39,773 bases of DNA, from contig BFEA01000340.1 in NCBI GenBank assembly GCA_003427395.1, positions 138,834 to 178,606 of the forward strand, in the 5' to 3' direction. The translations under genes were made by a program, and so were the position numbers. Origin of the DNA: Chara braunii. Its lineage: Eukaryota; Streptophyta; Charophyceae; Charales; Characeae. Positions 1 through 10,327 of the stretch are shown one piece after another. How positions within the stretch are numbered: position 1 is the stretch's first letter; each line of letters opens with the position of its first letter. The notes beneath the pieces were generated by a model. It was not told the DNA's origin. It made no database searches and saw nothing but the letters and a program-made list of their open reading frames with translations.

Positions 1-245
1 GGGGGATCGCACGGGGAATCGCACGGGAGCGGGGAAGCGGGAAAGGTGGGCGGAGGCGGGAGAGCAGGGAAGCGAGGGGGACGAAGGGGAGCGACGGGAG
101 AGGGAAGATTGCGAGGGGGAGCGTGTGGGAGGTGGGCGCGGGAAGGAGAGGGTCGGGGGAAGGATCGAGGGGGAGTCGAAGGGGGCGGAAGGTCGGGGTG
201 GGGGTGCGCAGTTGGGGATCGGGGGGGAATCGGGGGGGAATAGAG
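1..245. repeat. G/A-rich low-complexity tract
   Basis: The plus strand is almost entirely G and A, with recurring GGGGA, GGGAGA and GGGGGAATCG words. The open frames here are glycine/arginine-rich artefacts of this composition, so I do not call a gene. The two copies of ATCGCACGGG at the very start suggest a degenerate short tandem repeat. Confidence 0.6.
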
Positions 246-1080
246 GGAGTCGGTGTAGCATACTGATACAACACGGTGGCAGCACGAATACCCTTAAAAG
301 GGTATCCGCCCTGGTTTTGGCAAGTGACAGAAAATAGTTTTGGTTTAAAGTTTAAGTATATCGCGCTAGGCGCGGCTGCGTCTGCAATTTACGTTAACTG
401 GATCGTTGACTCGAGTAAAGAGTGCGTGGGCGCGCAGGTTCGAGGCGCGCGTGATTCCGTTTCTATCGTTGGTTATGAAGCCGACGCGGACGCCGGTCGG
501 TTCGTTTCTATTTTATCTTTATTTTTATTTTTGTTTATTCTTGGTTAGACTAGGATTTAAAGATATTTGTCTTTGGTCGGTATGTTTGACCGAGTTACGC
601 GTTGTTGCACTTTTTCCAGTCGGGCCTCTCAGAGCGACCGGAAAGCCAACAGGCTGTTACGCAGGATTTTGAACTTGATTGCAGTAAATAAAATGAATTA
701 AATAATGCAAATCCCTTCCTGTTGTGTGCGTCCGGTTTCGAGCGAGACCCTTCAATTGAGGTCTTCGCCGGTCCCCGGTCTTAGGAATCTTTTATTTTGA
801 TTTGGAACAACAGAAAATTATGCAAATAATAGTCATGAAATTATGGGATGCTGTGCATGCATTAATTATGTCAATCTGATTTTGAGAACTGTGACAAAAC
901 ATCCACGAAGGCAATTATCAAGCAAGGATAATGCAGAAAAAAAAACTTACTGACTTGAGCAAAGACATGGGCAATTGAATGAGGGAAGAATGAGAACACG
1001 AATAATCTCAGAAAGTACACATGAATGAGCATGGTCAGCACCTCTCACGAGTCCTCACTCATCCCTCTAGTCAGTCTCTC
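246..1080. other. Non-coding stretch with one hairpin and a poly(A)-signal-like site
   Basis: No gene is recognisable. A hairpin lies at 288-305 (ATACCCTT, loop AA, AAGGGTAT). An AATAAA hexamer sits at 687-692 in a locally A/T-rich context, which could be the 3' end of a transcript or LTR, but no partner feature was found. The stretch 930-945 holds an A run. Confidence 0.4.
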
Positions 1081-1728
1081 TCAATCTCTTTTCATTGATC
1101 TCCTCTGGTGCCGTGACCCACGCCCATGTACAATCTGAGACTGGGGCATCGTGACAAAAAGCCACGTGTAGCCAGCAAGCTCTGAACACGACCATCCAAG
1201 GCACATGACACGGTAGGCGACCATGGAGCAGAACTCCTCCCACAAGGTAGGCAATCCATCCACTGAAAAGACTTTTTTTCTGAGGTAGGGGTACTCGGTG
1301 GGCTCTGTCAACGCCTCAATGTCGATCACCGCAGGAGAGATATACCTCTTTGCCATACCAATCACATCCAGCCAACTCGTGCCATCAGTGAGAAGAGAAG
1401 GGACTGGAGGCCTAGGATAGTCAGTATAGAGCATAGGCCCGAAGTTGCGGATCAGCGTAGTGCCGTTCTCATCGAGCTCTCTCTCTCTCTGCTCAAGGTA
1501 TTCAGTGGATGAGATCCAGACTGGATCAAAAAGCTCATGAGTCTCCCTGCCCTTCTTCAGGTAAGGCCTCAGGTCGTGGATAGTGCCATCAACAAAACTG
1601 GTCTGGACAACGAAGATTGACAGATCCCCCTGTCTGAAACCAATGGCACTAACATACCGATAGTGGAATGCCTCTTTGCATGAGATTCGATTGAGGTTGG
1701 CCAGTACTAACTCACTGACCGGCGTAGA
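1081..1728 (-). CDS. Unidentified open frame, about 215 codons, possibly an exon or decayed gene
   Basis: On the minus strand the frame is open from just inside a TAG (729-731 of the second kilobase, i.e. plus-strand 1729-1731) to a TGA at 1081-1083. The only good ATG is at 1434, leaving 117 residues; upstream of it the frame still reads like globular protein, with FVDGTIHDLRPYLKKGRE and WISSTEYLEQ segments. Beyond the TAG the same frame is open for 34 more codons to another TAG (plus-strand 1834-1836). The protein has balanced composition, several W, Y and C residues, and no low-complexity bias, unlike most open frames here. I do not recognise a family and see no signal peptide or membrane segment. 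It may be a terminal exon entered by splicing, or a pseudogene with nonsense codons. The C-terminal tail is basic (RGSRHQRRSMKRD). Confidence 0.4.
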   Translation of the reverse strand, partial: STPVSELVLANLNRISCKEAFHYRYVSAIGFRQGDLSIFVVQTSFVDGTIHDLRPYLKKGRETHELFDPVWISSTEYLEQRERELDENGTTLIRNFGPMLYTDYPRPPVPSLLTDGTSWLDVIGMAKRYISPAVIDIEALTEPTEYPYLRKKVFSVDGLPTLWEEFCSMVAYRVMCLGWSCSELAGYTWLFVTMPQSQIVHGRGSRHQRRSMKRD

Positions 1729-1731
1729 CTA

Positions 1732-1968
1732 AACTGTGCTCATGAGTACCCTTGCCAGTACAAACGGATCAGATGGTTCTGGAGAAATGGTTACCAAACT
1801 GACTGCTGGAAACTGGTTGCAGAAGATTGATTGCTAGAAACTGACTCCTGATGATTGATTGTTGATTAGATGATTGCTAAATATTCAAGTATGTGAACTG
1901 TCTTTGCACAGAAACAAAACTCTCACGGGTGGTTGCCAACGACCCTTATCGCCTCCTCAACAGTACCC
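1732..1968. repeat. Degenerate GATTGCTGGAAACTG-type repeat
   Basis: Between 1795 and 1880 words of the form ACTGATTGCTGGAAACTGG recur in diverged form (ACTGACTGCTGG, ATTGATTGCTAG, CTGATGATTGATTG). The same vocabulary returns at 2285-2440, so both stretches may come from one short tandem-repeat family flanking the small open frame at 1969-2178. Part of 1732-1836 also continues the frame of the neighbouring downstream open frame. Confidence 0.35.
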
Positions 1969-2178
1969 TCAGAAGTCATGATGGCACATAATTTTCCCAT
2001 TCCTGTCGTGTAGAAAGTACGTGTACTCGATTCTTGTATGACTTCTCACAAGGGACAGTGCACGTTCCATCATCACAGCAGTCTGTTGGCTGTACTCCTC
2101 GACTGCACTTTCCCTCCAAGTCTCCGCAGTGCTCTTATATAGTGAGCAAGAAACTCTAACCGTGTTGTTACTCTCCAT
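1969..2178 (-). CDS. Small unidentified protein, 69 aa, apparent paralogue of 2696-2971
   Basis: An ATG-initiated minus-strand frame. Residues 8-60 align by eye with the open frame at 2696-2971: both have a W followed by RE or QE, a Val/Met-rich helix-like middle, then IEYTYFLHDRNGKIM here against IEYVTYFYGSDGKLH there. Two independent-looking frames that share this order of residues on one strand are less likely to be chance. I recognise no family. The final residues (CHHDF) do not match the partner, whose tail is longer. There is no signal peptide or membrane segment. It could be one exon of a larger gene running from about 2971 down to 1081, or one of two tandem duplicated small genes. Confidence 0.35.
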   Translation of the reverse strand: MESNNTVRVSCSLYKSTAETWRESAVEEYSQQTAVMMERALSLVRSHTRIEYTYFLHDRNGKIMCHHDF

Positions 2179-2284
2179 ACCTTCATCGGACTCTCATCAC
2201 ATCAGTTATCACAACTCAGAACGGTTGACTCTTAGATGGTTCGGTTATGAAAGGATGGTACTGAATTGACTGCTGAACTGCTGA

Positions 2285-2440
2285 AGGCTGGTTGCTCTCC
2301 GTTCTAGAAGACTAATTGCTCGTTGTTCTGGAAACTGAATGCCCGTTGTTCCAAAAAAAACTGATTACTTGCTATTCCGAAAACTGAACACTTGCTGTTC
2401 TGAAAGTTTGATTACTTGTTGTGTTCTGAATATTGTTCCT
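2285..2440. repeat. Degenerate about 24-bp tandem repeat (ACTGAnTnCTTGTTGTTCTGAAA type)
   Basis: Successive diverged units read CTAATTGCTCGTTGTTCTGG, CTGAATGCCCGTTGTTCC, CTGATTACTTGCTATTCCG, CTGAACACTTGCTGTTCTG and TTGATTACTTGTTGTGTTC. Unit length varies by a few bases. No coding potential is seen. Confidence 0.6.
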
Positions 2441-2462
2441 TAGTGTTTATTTTGAAGACCGA

Positions 2463-2576
2463 GTCTAAATGTCAAATCTGCATGTCGGGTCTGAATGCTG
2501 AGTCTGAATGTTGAATCTGCATGTCGAATCTGAATGCTGAGTCTGAATGTTAGATCTGCATGTCAAAGAATGCTGG
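2463..2576. repeat. 39-bp tandem repeat, three copies
   Basis: Units start at 2463, 2502 and 2541, each beginning GTCTAAATG or GTCTGAATG, followed by TCTGCATGTC and, in the first two copies, CTGAATGCTGA. The third copy has lost a few bases. Each unit is itself built from two related TCTGAATGYTGA-like halves. Confidence 0.8.
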
Positions 2577-2695
2577 GTACCAATTGAACGATGAAAGTCA
2601 TCCGGACGCTTCCCGATTGGGCGTTAGCATAATGAGTCACGAAGTTGTTGGTTCTCATGTCTCGATAAAAATGGTGACTCAGATATTACTTGGGT

Positions 2696-2971
2696 TCACG
2701 CGAGGTTTACTCTAGCTCGCTCCACACTCTCTAGTGAGGAGCCAATACTGTGCAGCTTGCCATCAGACCCATAGAAATAAGTCACATACTCAATGTATTT
2801 CTCCGTGTTTACCTTCTGAACTGCATGTTCGCGCTGGACCTGCCTATGGGAGACCATATCCAGGCACGCCTCCTCTTGCCACCCCCTTTTCTTATCCCTA
2901 ACAGAATTGCACTTTACAACTAGCAGCTCACTGTCCTTCATGTCTTCCCAACAGTCTAAGTTGCTAAACAC
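2696..2971 (-). CDS. Small unidentified protein, 91 aa, apparent paralogue of 1969-2178
   Basis: An ATG-initiated minus-strand frame encoding a charged, soluble-looking protein. Residues about 17-72 align by eye with the 69-residue frame at 1969-2178, sharing the VKC/VSC start, a W followed by a QE or RE pair, and the IEY-x(1-2)-YF segment followed by DGK or NGK. I cannot assign a family. It lacks low-complexity bias, a signal peptide or a membrane segment. Its position upstream of two further minus-strand open frames with similar composition leaves open a split or intron-containing gene. Expression is unproven. Confidence 0.35.
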   Translation of the reverse strand: MFSNLDCWEDMKDSELLVVKCNSVRDKKRGWQEEACLDMVSHRQVQREHAVQKVNTEKYIEYVTYFYGSDGKLHSIGSSLESVERARVNLA

Positions 2972-5550
2972 TGATTAGAGTGCTCCTCTCCGTTTGTGGC
3001 GGGTTGTAATCAGATCAAATCTGGCTCGTTTGATTTACACCTATGAGTGGGGTTGATAGATAAGCGTCGAGCTCACGCTTCAGATTATCAGAGCCTGACG
3101 GACAACCCTTCACCTTCTGTTTTTACTGCATTACTACTCAACTGGGTAACCAATTGGTATACTGGACGTAGGTGTCCTTTTGTCTTAGAGATATAATAGC
3201 CGAATCTGAGTCAATGGACTGAGGACCTTACAAACCCAATTCTGCCCACAGTCCCCTGGCCCTGCCAATCTGAACGAGCACTTAATTTTCCCTTTAGCAG
3301 ATGATAGACTCTTGGTCTAGACTCGCCGACAAGTTGAATCAAGGCCCAGGACAGAGTGCTATTAGCGAACCTCTCCTCTCAGCTATCAGATTTCCGGTTG
3401 ATCCTCGGAAAACTAGAGATCAGGGGTTCTGAAAAATGCTCTCCCCTCGTCCGTGATAAGCCACAGTCCCAAACCGCCAAGACTTAAATTAATTGGTCTA
3501 TGGTTTGTATCTTTTAACGACCAGAGGTGGTTGATGCGGCCCATGAACTTACAGAATCATCTTACTCACTAACAGGACACAGGAAAGTCCTTCACTTGCA
3601 GATTACTCTTTAGATAACTCAAGTCACAAGGGCTCGTTCTCAGAGCGGATGACGATTCGTAGGCGGGCTGAGCTCTTTCCCTGATTTCCGATGATGGATA
3701 GTTTTGAAAAGTCACTCACAGACTGACCCTTTCACACTTAACAGCAGTTCAGGATATTCTCGCTTTCAGGGAGGCAACATACCAATCAGTCACGCTGATC
3801 TCTCCGTCTCAGCAGCGCAAACCAAGTTAAACCATCCTTGAACTCGTCACTGGCCTATTGAGAACTCAGGGCACTTGACCCAGGCTGAACCCGGCTCATT
3901 GGGTTGACTTGCAGGACTATTCTATTCTCAACACAAGGAGCCTATGGTGTAATTCCCTTTCCTTGCCTGGGAACCGCGAGCGTGAATGGATGCGTGCTCC
4001 GGTTACGACGCTTCTCCCTGTGAGACCAGGACTGTGCTCTTTAACGAAGAAAGAACCCAAGAGCATAGAGTTGCCGAGGACGAGCCTCTTCCAAGCTCAG
4101 CAAAGAAGTTTTGGGTCCCGACTGACGTTTACAGTAGCGCGGCCTGCATAAGTAGAGCTAATACTCGCTCGCTATACCTCATGTGTTCTCTATCCACTTA
4201 CTATAGGAGTCTCAGAGCAAATTCCTGACGATGCACGCCCCTAACCGTACACATCTTTCTTTCTCTACAACTCATGTATAACACAGTCCCCTCACACATC
4301 GTTACTTTACCCGATAACGATACGGACCAGAGGTGCATATTATCACAGTTTATATGCAAACAGGGACACCGCCTTTCAATCACCATCAAGTAGGAGTTTT
4401 GCAAGGAGGTAAGAAATTTGTCTTAACATTATCTTCCTTTTCCCCATAGGACATATTGAGAACGGGTATGATTAAGCATCAATCCTTTGATCCCATGGTC
4501 ACGCTGAATCAAATCACCGATACTAGGCCTACCCCCTCTTTAGGGAAGATTGTCCAACTCTAATCACAACAAGATTGGTTTTGCCAACACTCCCTACTTA
4601 TGAAAGATGCAAAGACGTCATTAATGCTTCAATCAATCTTAACGAGTTTTTCCCAGCTTAGGCTTATTCACTCTATTTGCAGCGAGAGTCTGGCTGGAAA
4701 GGAGAACAGGAAGAATAAAAGAAAGAAAATTAAACAGTACTCAAGAATGGATGATTTTTGGTTCCACTGCAATGCGGATCATTATTTCCTGTATTCGCCA
4801 ATCAAACACCGCCTTACGCAAGGTAATCCATGCTCCCAGACTTTCTTGTTACTCATGACCCGACCAGTAGCTATGATACACATAGGCAAGCAGCGTAGCT
4901 CGCAGAATCCCACAAACGAAAGTGACAGCGCAAGGAAAAGTGACGACTCTAGTTAGTCAGCTTTAGAGATTATTCAGTCTCGTCTTACTCACCCTCGTAA
5001 ACTCACCCCTGCTACGTACAGCCCCTAAGGCTAATACTTACTTCCCTTTTATTTGAGCTTTGCACCTTGCTTGCTCTGCGGAGGACGTCACTGTCGGTTG
5101 CCTAAATACAGTCACCTACATTCCCACTTTCGCTGGTCATTTCCACCTGGATCGATCCTGTACTACCACATTAGGGGAGGTCGGAGTGGTTATCACGCAC
5201 CCACGCCAGCAACGTCATCAGACGCATTTACCCTCGCCTTCTCAAGAAACTCAACCGTCACATCCGTTCATCACACATCAGAGCGAATGAATATCACCAC
5301 CTTTTGGCTTACAGGCCGCCACTTCACGGCTCACAGGAGTGTGTCTTATTCAGCGAGGCGAAAGATCATTCATCGCAGCAAACGACGTTGACCGAAATCA
5401 AGATTCTACCCACTACACTCGTCTTTCTCCCGCAGTCCACAACGGTGAGGCATCTTTGCCAGTAGAAGCGTGCCGAAGCACTTTCTAGCAGAAATCAAGT
5501 TGACAGGCACTTAGTAAGTGTGGTTCGTGAAAACTAGCGGCGTCTCTCAC
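2972..5550. other. About 2.6 kb without a recognisable feature
   Basis: Both strands are dense in stop codons, and the longest frames (about 110-118 codons near 4600-4956 and 5053-5391) show no family features or paralogy. No tRNA, LTR end, primer-binding site or strong tandem repeat was seen. It may be old, decayed repeat DNA. Confidence 0.5.
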
Positions 5551-6600
5551 GCTGAACCAGACCCACCCTTACTTCTCTCGAGCGCTTGCACCGTAGTTTG
5601 CTCAACGAGCGAGCAAGAAGTGCTTCGAGACCAACCACTTCCAGAGGAAACGAGCAAGAAGATACTGAGACAGCTCACTTGGATGAATGCCCAAGAAGCC
5701 ACGAGGGCTGGTCACTCTGGCGAAACGCAGAGGCTCGCAACGACTCATCAGCCACAAGGCGTCCTGTGTGAGCGTGAAGGCAAAAAAAAGTTGACTAGTA
5801 AGTCATGGAGGCTCGCCGCGGCTTATTGGTCACGCCGCACTCTGAGCACACATAGAGATAAGGGTTGAAACCGAAGCAGACGCTGCAGTCTGAGCACCTC
5901 CCTCTCGCTCGAACACACTGCCGGTTACAATCACTTCTCTGGCTCGTCGCACACGCTGCAGTTCAGCTAACATCACCATCTCAGTACGCGCGCTCAAATG
6001 CTCTTGCCCCACATTCTTGTGCATAGCCTACTGTGCATGTTGTGTTGACGTCAACCTTCTCTTCCCCCTTTCACGCGCTGACCTTCTCTCTCTCTCTCTC
6101 ACGACACCTGTCCAGAGTACCACGCGTCACACACGTCTCAGCCTCAGCCTCTCGCCACGCGTATATCGTCCCGCTCGCCTCACACACGTCCTTTCCCTCT
6201 GCCTTGTCTCTCTCCCGTTCCGCGGCCTCTGGGCGTCAATTGACGAGAGCTGGCCTCAGTTCCTCCTTCCACTGGGTCTACCGCCCGGTGGTGCTTCTGG
6301 ATCTCCCCTGGTCTGTTCCAGGACCTGAGATCCGTCTCTCGATCTGCGTCGCTCATTTCACTTTCCCCTCCTGAGTCCCTGTCTTGGTGGATCTGTTCCA
6401 GGTCTGCTGTGTCCGTCGAGGTCTCAGTTTCGTGATAGGCCACAGTTATCCGTAGCCTTGCCGTCACTCCGTCCCGTCTACAACGTCTCTCAGCCCGGTC
6501 TCTCGCCTCCGAAATCACGTCCTGTAACTTCGAGTTAGTCCGCATTTCCCCTTCTCTCGCTCCCTCCACGTTGATCTTCAGTACTAACTCATCTTCACCG
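5551..6600. other. Pyrimidine-rich stretch, no secure gene
   Basis: From about 5900 the plus strand is C/T-rich, including a (CT)n run at 6083-6102. The minus-strand frame at 6180-6569 (129 codons) is R/E/D-rich and mirrors the skewed composition, so it is not called as a gene. No domain is visible. A pyrimidine-rich leader or promoter-proximal region is possible but unsupported. Confidence 0.4.
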
Positions 6601-7424
6601 TCATAGTTTAGTATGACGGTAATTCAGGGCCCTTCCCCGGACACTGGCTTCCAACGGGCCTGGTGGTACCAGTACCCGGGCCTGTACCCATGCAGTGCCA
6701 TAGTTAGAGTCAGTACTATGGCCTCCACGCAACACTAAGCCGTCCACACGGAATAGCACACCAATTGGCAATACACACGCAGGCCAGTAGCCTGCTATAG
6801 CTGCAACCACCTCCCAGCAAGCCTCTTTTTCCGGCACGCAGAGCACGCTGAGAGCGATTCTCTGTCCAGCACAGCATGTCCCCAGCTCTGAGGTTGTCCC
6901 AACAGGGCGCTACGATGAAACTCAAACCCCCAGAGCAGCAACTGTGCCTGGCATTCACGACGTGCCTAACACTCGGCTCTATCACTTTTTCTTTATAGGC
7001 TCGTTGCCCGCCAGGGTCCCTGTGCTCTTATCGGTAGGTTTTGCCAAGATCTTTTCCCGAAGGGTAAGGACAAATTCAGAATTAGAAAGAAAATTACTTA
7101 GCTCCCGAAGTTATTTCCAGTCTGGACGCTAACTGTCAGGCGGAGTTCCATTCCAGCACCGTTCACGATTACGGCCAAAGACTCAGACCGTCGGTCCCAT
7201 AACGGGATACCGATTGGTGGTTCTTTCCCTTTAAAGCCTACAATTAGGACTACAGTATCCGGATGCCTGCGTCCGATGGCAAGGAGGGGGCTTATGACCC
7301 TCCTCAGGGGTGATAAGCCTCCTACCGATGCGGCCGCGGGTCGCCCTCCTTTTGGGGTCTTACCACACGGCACCAGGTCGGAAACCACCCGCAGACAAGA
7401 CTCGTAAGGCCGGCCTACTTTGGC
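6601..7424. other. Unidentified sequence, possibly SINE-derived at its right end
   Basis: No gene is recognisable. The right end leads into the TAA-tailed unit at 7425-7540, which resembles the unit at 7730-7939. Confidence 0.3.
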
Positions 7425-7540
7425 CGTGGACCGCTAGCTCGAAATTCGAACTGTTGGCCTTCCCGCGAAAGGACAGGCCAACAGGCAGAAATTCAAAAGT
7501 AGAAAACTAAGTAATAATAATAATAATGATGATGATGATG
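7425..7540 (+). repeat. SINE-like 3' end with (TAA)n(TGA)n tail, copy 1
   Basis: The segment has CTTCCCGCGAAAGGACAGG, then ACAGGCAGAAATTCAAAAGT, then AACTAAGTAATAAT before a (TAA)n and (TGA)n tail at 7512-7540. The same order of diverged words occurs at 7830-7939. Shared body plus simple-sequence tail is typical of SINE 3' ends. The 5' part was not defined. Confidence 0.4.
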
Positions 7541-7729
7541 ACCACAGAAAAAAAAAAGAAAGGGAAAGGAAAAGACTGCGTCCCAAGAACCTCTTCGTGC
7601 ATCAGCCTCATCTGAACCACACCCTGGACTTCACACACGAGTCTGAGATTCCATTTTCCTTCTTTTCCTATTTCCTTTCTTTTCTTTATTTTTCTTTCGT
7701 TCTCACCGTACCTACCTCTTAACCTGGCT

Positions 7730-7908
7730 ATCGGGGTCCGCGCGGTTCGGACAAGCAGGCCTGATACAGATGACTTACGAAAGACCGGTAACGCTCAGAC
7801 CATAGGATCGCGGCCGCAGTCCGAAAACCCGAATCGGCAGCCTTCCCCATGAAGTGACAAATTGACGGCCGGAAACTGAAAGTGGGGGAACTAAATAATA
7901 ACAATAAC

Positions 7909-7939
<31 letters not shown>
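7730..7939 (+). repeat. SINE-like unit with (AAT)n tail, copy 2
   Basis: Contains CTTCCCCATGAAGTGACA, ACGGCCGGAAACTGAAAGTG and AACTAAATAATAACAATAAC, ending in (AAT)n to 7939. These words follow the same order as in copy 1 at 7425-7540. A polymerase III A box could not be fixed with certainty. The minus-strand frame across the tail is only a poly-leucine artefact. Confidence 0.4.
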
Positions 7940-8039
7940 GCAGAAAGAAAAAGTGGCGCTTCAAATTTTGGCCCACCGTATGTGACCTGCAGTACAGCTG
8001 CTGGGCCCTACCGAGCGGAACCTAGACACTCAACCCAGT

Positions 8040-8150
8040 ACAGGTGATATTCGAAGGGTTGTGCCCGCCTAGACTGCAATACCACCGCTCGAGTTCGAAA
8101 CCCATGCCACAAGGAAATAATGATAACAACAAACAGTTAAAAATAACAAA
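8040..8150 (+). repeat. Possible third SINE-like unit with a B-box match
   Basis: GAGTTCGAAACCC at about 8093-8105 is close to the polymerase III B box (GGTTCGANTCC). It is followed by an AAGGAAATAATGATAACAAC tail resembling the tails of the two units upstream. The A box is not convincing. Confidence 0.35.
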
Positions 8151-9137
8151 GAAATTGGACGCAACGATAACTAGGATTCAAAGACCATCAGATTCCCCCT
8201 AAACTAAAGCTAGTAGTCCAACCACATTAATTAAACCTCCGATTTTCTATTTTTCTTTTCTTGCTATTTTTTGTTTAGCTTTATGTGCTCTTGACTGCTG
8301 TCAGTATCATGCACCTAACCCATAACCTGTACAGGGACGCTTGGCGAGCTGTTGAAAAGACTGAGCCCTCCCTCTCACTTTCGCGTCCCAGGGCGAACCC
8401 GGCGGCTACCACGGTCACAGGCCGGTAGTGCTCTGCTGTACAGCAAGGCGCCGAGTCTGCGTGGACCAATGGAAGTCCTGTGGCGCACCCCTTTTGCTGA
8501 GGGCTACGCCACCGGGACCGGTCCGCGCCGGGAACAGCCCAGGTACCAGACCTATAGCACGAGGTGAGCCTAGGGAGCAGCAGGCCGAAACAAGGAGATG
8601 ACATCGAGCGAGGACCTGGTACACAAAGGAGGGCCGGGACACCGTGCCCTCCGACAGCGTGCGTACGGAAGACGACCTCGACGGCTGCGACGACAGCGAC
8701 AGTGTGACTACGGCAGGTCTTGGCACGCGGAGCGGCGCGAGTGGCGGCCGTGGTATAGCTTGGTAAGTCGGCGCAGGCGTTGGGCGGCCGCGCGCACGGC
8801 CGTAGGCTGAGATGAGGCTCAGGCCGATTTCCGTGGCCCTGAGCGCAGCGCCACACCGCCTTATATGGCACTCCGCGAATGGTGGTCTCAGGCTTGGGCT
8901 TAGCCCTATAGGTTACGGCATTGGGCTGATACTACGGAGGTTCGGGGATCGAGGTCGGTGGGCGTCGGCGCAGCAGTTGCAGCGGAGCGTCATGAAGAGG
9001 ATCGAGGAGTCGAGGGCCCGACGGGGCTATCCTCCTTCATTTTTGTTTACAGGCGTGGAGGAGGGGGCTGATCCGTAGGGCTGCCTGTTAAAATTCCCCG
9101 TTTTAAGTTTTATTAGTTTTATTTTTTGTCTAACACC
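8151..9137. other. GC-rich stretch with no secure gene
   Basis: From about 8300 the sequence is GC-rich and open in several frames on both strands at once, which is a compositional effect. The longest (minus strand 8281-8871, 196 codons) has no visible domain and heavy R/S/A content, so it is not called. Confidence 0.4.
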
Positions 9138-9156
9138 CTTTTTTTTTTTTTTTTTA
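9138..9156. repeat. Poly-T tract
   Basis: An uninterrupted run of T on the plus strand. It could be the 3' tail of a minus-strand retroposon, but nothing to its right was recognised as LINE protein. Confidence 0.6.
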
Positions 9157-9337
9157 CTCACGTCCCGTTCTGGGACGCGATATCGGGTCTGATGCAGGGT
9201 CACGTGGAGTGTGTTGTATTCGCTGAGCTGCCTGAAGTGCAATTACAAACTGCTTTCGCGGCTGCGCCGAAGCTGCGCCCCATTTTGCCTTGAGACGCGG
9301 TGTCGTGGGTGGAATGTGGGGCCGTGGTTACTTTTAG

Positions 9338-9605
9338 GGCCTATGGGCCTGGCTCAGCGGTACACCCATTGAAATACAGGCCTGAGCTTGAGCCCAGCTG
9401 GTTTTGTTTTGGGCCCGGTAAGGCGCTGGCAGCGCCGTGAGGTTCTTGCCACTGGGAGGAGTCCGTCGGGACACCCGTTGGAATTGGAACGATACAGAGA
9501 TGATTAGCGTGGTCCCTGCGCGAGAATGGCTCGCATAAGTAAAAGAGGTGAGCCCGTACGCCTGGGCTTTCATTTTTTTTCCTTCCTGTCTTCTCTTTTT
9601 TTTCT
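9338..9605 (+). repeat. Possible tRNA-derived SINE
   Basis: TGGCTCAGCGGT at about 9350-9361 fits the tRNA A box (TRGCNNAGYNGG). AGCTTGAGCCC about 22 bases further is a weak B-box match (GGTTCGANTCC). A body of roughly 200 bases follows and ends in T-rich runs (9571-9579 and 9596-9603), a common SINE tail. Call based on promoter boxes only; no second full copy is present in the window. Confidence 0.35.
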
Positions 9606-10268
9606 ACCTTTCGATTGGCTGCGCTCAATGGAATCGGCCGTCGGATTAGGTATAGGGGCGAAAGACTAATCGAACCGTCTAGTAGCTGGGTTCCTCCGAG
9701 GTTTCCCCTGCTAACGCCAGACGGGCCGGGTGCTGAGGCTGCGCTGGGAGCCGCGGGGCCGCTACGGCCAGGTTGTTGCGCCAGTCGTAGGAGAGGCGAG
9801 GCCGACAGGGGCGGTGGGAGCGAAAGGAGTGATTAGGGATGGGAAGCCGGGACAGCTGCGTGCGGCGCAGGGGGATGAGAGATGACGGGGTAGTGGGTTC
9901 GGGCGGCAGGGAGGAAAGCGCAGAATCACGGGAGAGGCGCTGAGATAGGCAGCAGCGGGTAGGCAGAAGGGGGCCGACGGGGAAGCGACGGGCTGGTAGA
10001 GAGAGGGGATGAACCCGGGCGGGAAGATGCGTTGGGTGCAGACAGAGGTGGCAGGGAGTAGAAGGGAGGGAAGGTAAGAGAAGAGGTAGTGGGGTGATAA
10101 CATGACGGGTGACGGGCTGCGGGCAGAAGGGGAGGTAGCGGTGTGGCCACGCTAAAGTGAGGATCGCAACGCAGGCGGAGGGAAAACGAACCCGGACATG
10201 GTCCTGGCTAGGTGCATGCGGGAGCATAGCGGGCGATGGCTGAGCCGAGCACGGTCAAGAGAAGGTAA

Positions 10269-10298
10269 CTCTCTCGATCTTTAGCAGAATCGAGAGAG
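10269..10298. other. Perfect 10-bp hairpin
   Basis: CTCTCTCGAT (10269-10278) pairs with ATCGAGAGAG (10289-10298) across a 10-base loop. There is no T run after it and no known function. A second, 14-bp palindrome follows 15 bases later. Confidence 0.8.
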
Positions 10299-10313
10299 GG
10301 AGGATGCGTTTCC

Positions 10314-10327
10314 GGGGTTTTAACCCC
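10314..10327. other. Palindrome GGGGTT-TT-AACCCC
   Basis: Six-base arms around a two-base centre, immediately downstream of the hairpin at 10269-10298. Confidence 0.75.

Noticed and set aside
6180-6569. 129-codon minus-strand gene
   Set aside because: R/E/D-rich product of a pyrimidine-rich plus strand; no domain.
7728-7976. Poly-Leu membrane protein on the minus strand
   Set aside because: Translation of an (AAT)n simple-repeat tail.
8281-8871. 196-codon minus-strand gene
   Set aside because: GC-rich stretch open in several frames on both strands; no domain or paralogue.
9679-10227. 182-codon minus-strand gene
   Set aside because: P/S/L/R-rich protein arises from a purine-rich opposite strand; other frames on the same strand are open too; no domain.
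10269-10327. Intrinsic transcription terminator
   Set aside because: No U run after the stems, and intrinsic termination of that type is not expected in a plant nuclear context.
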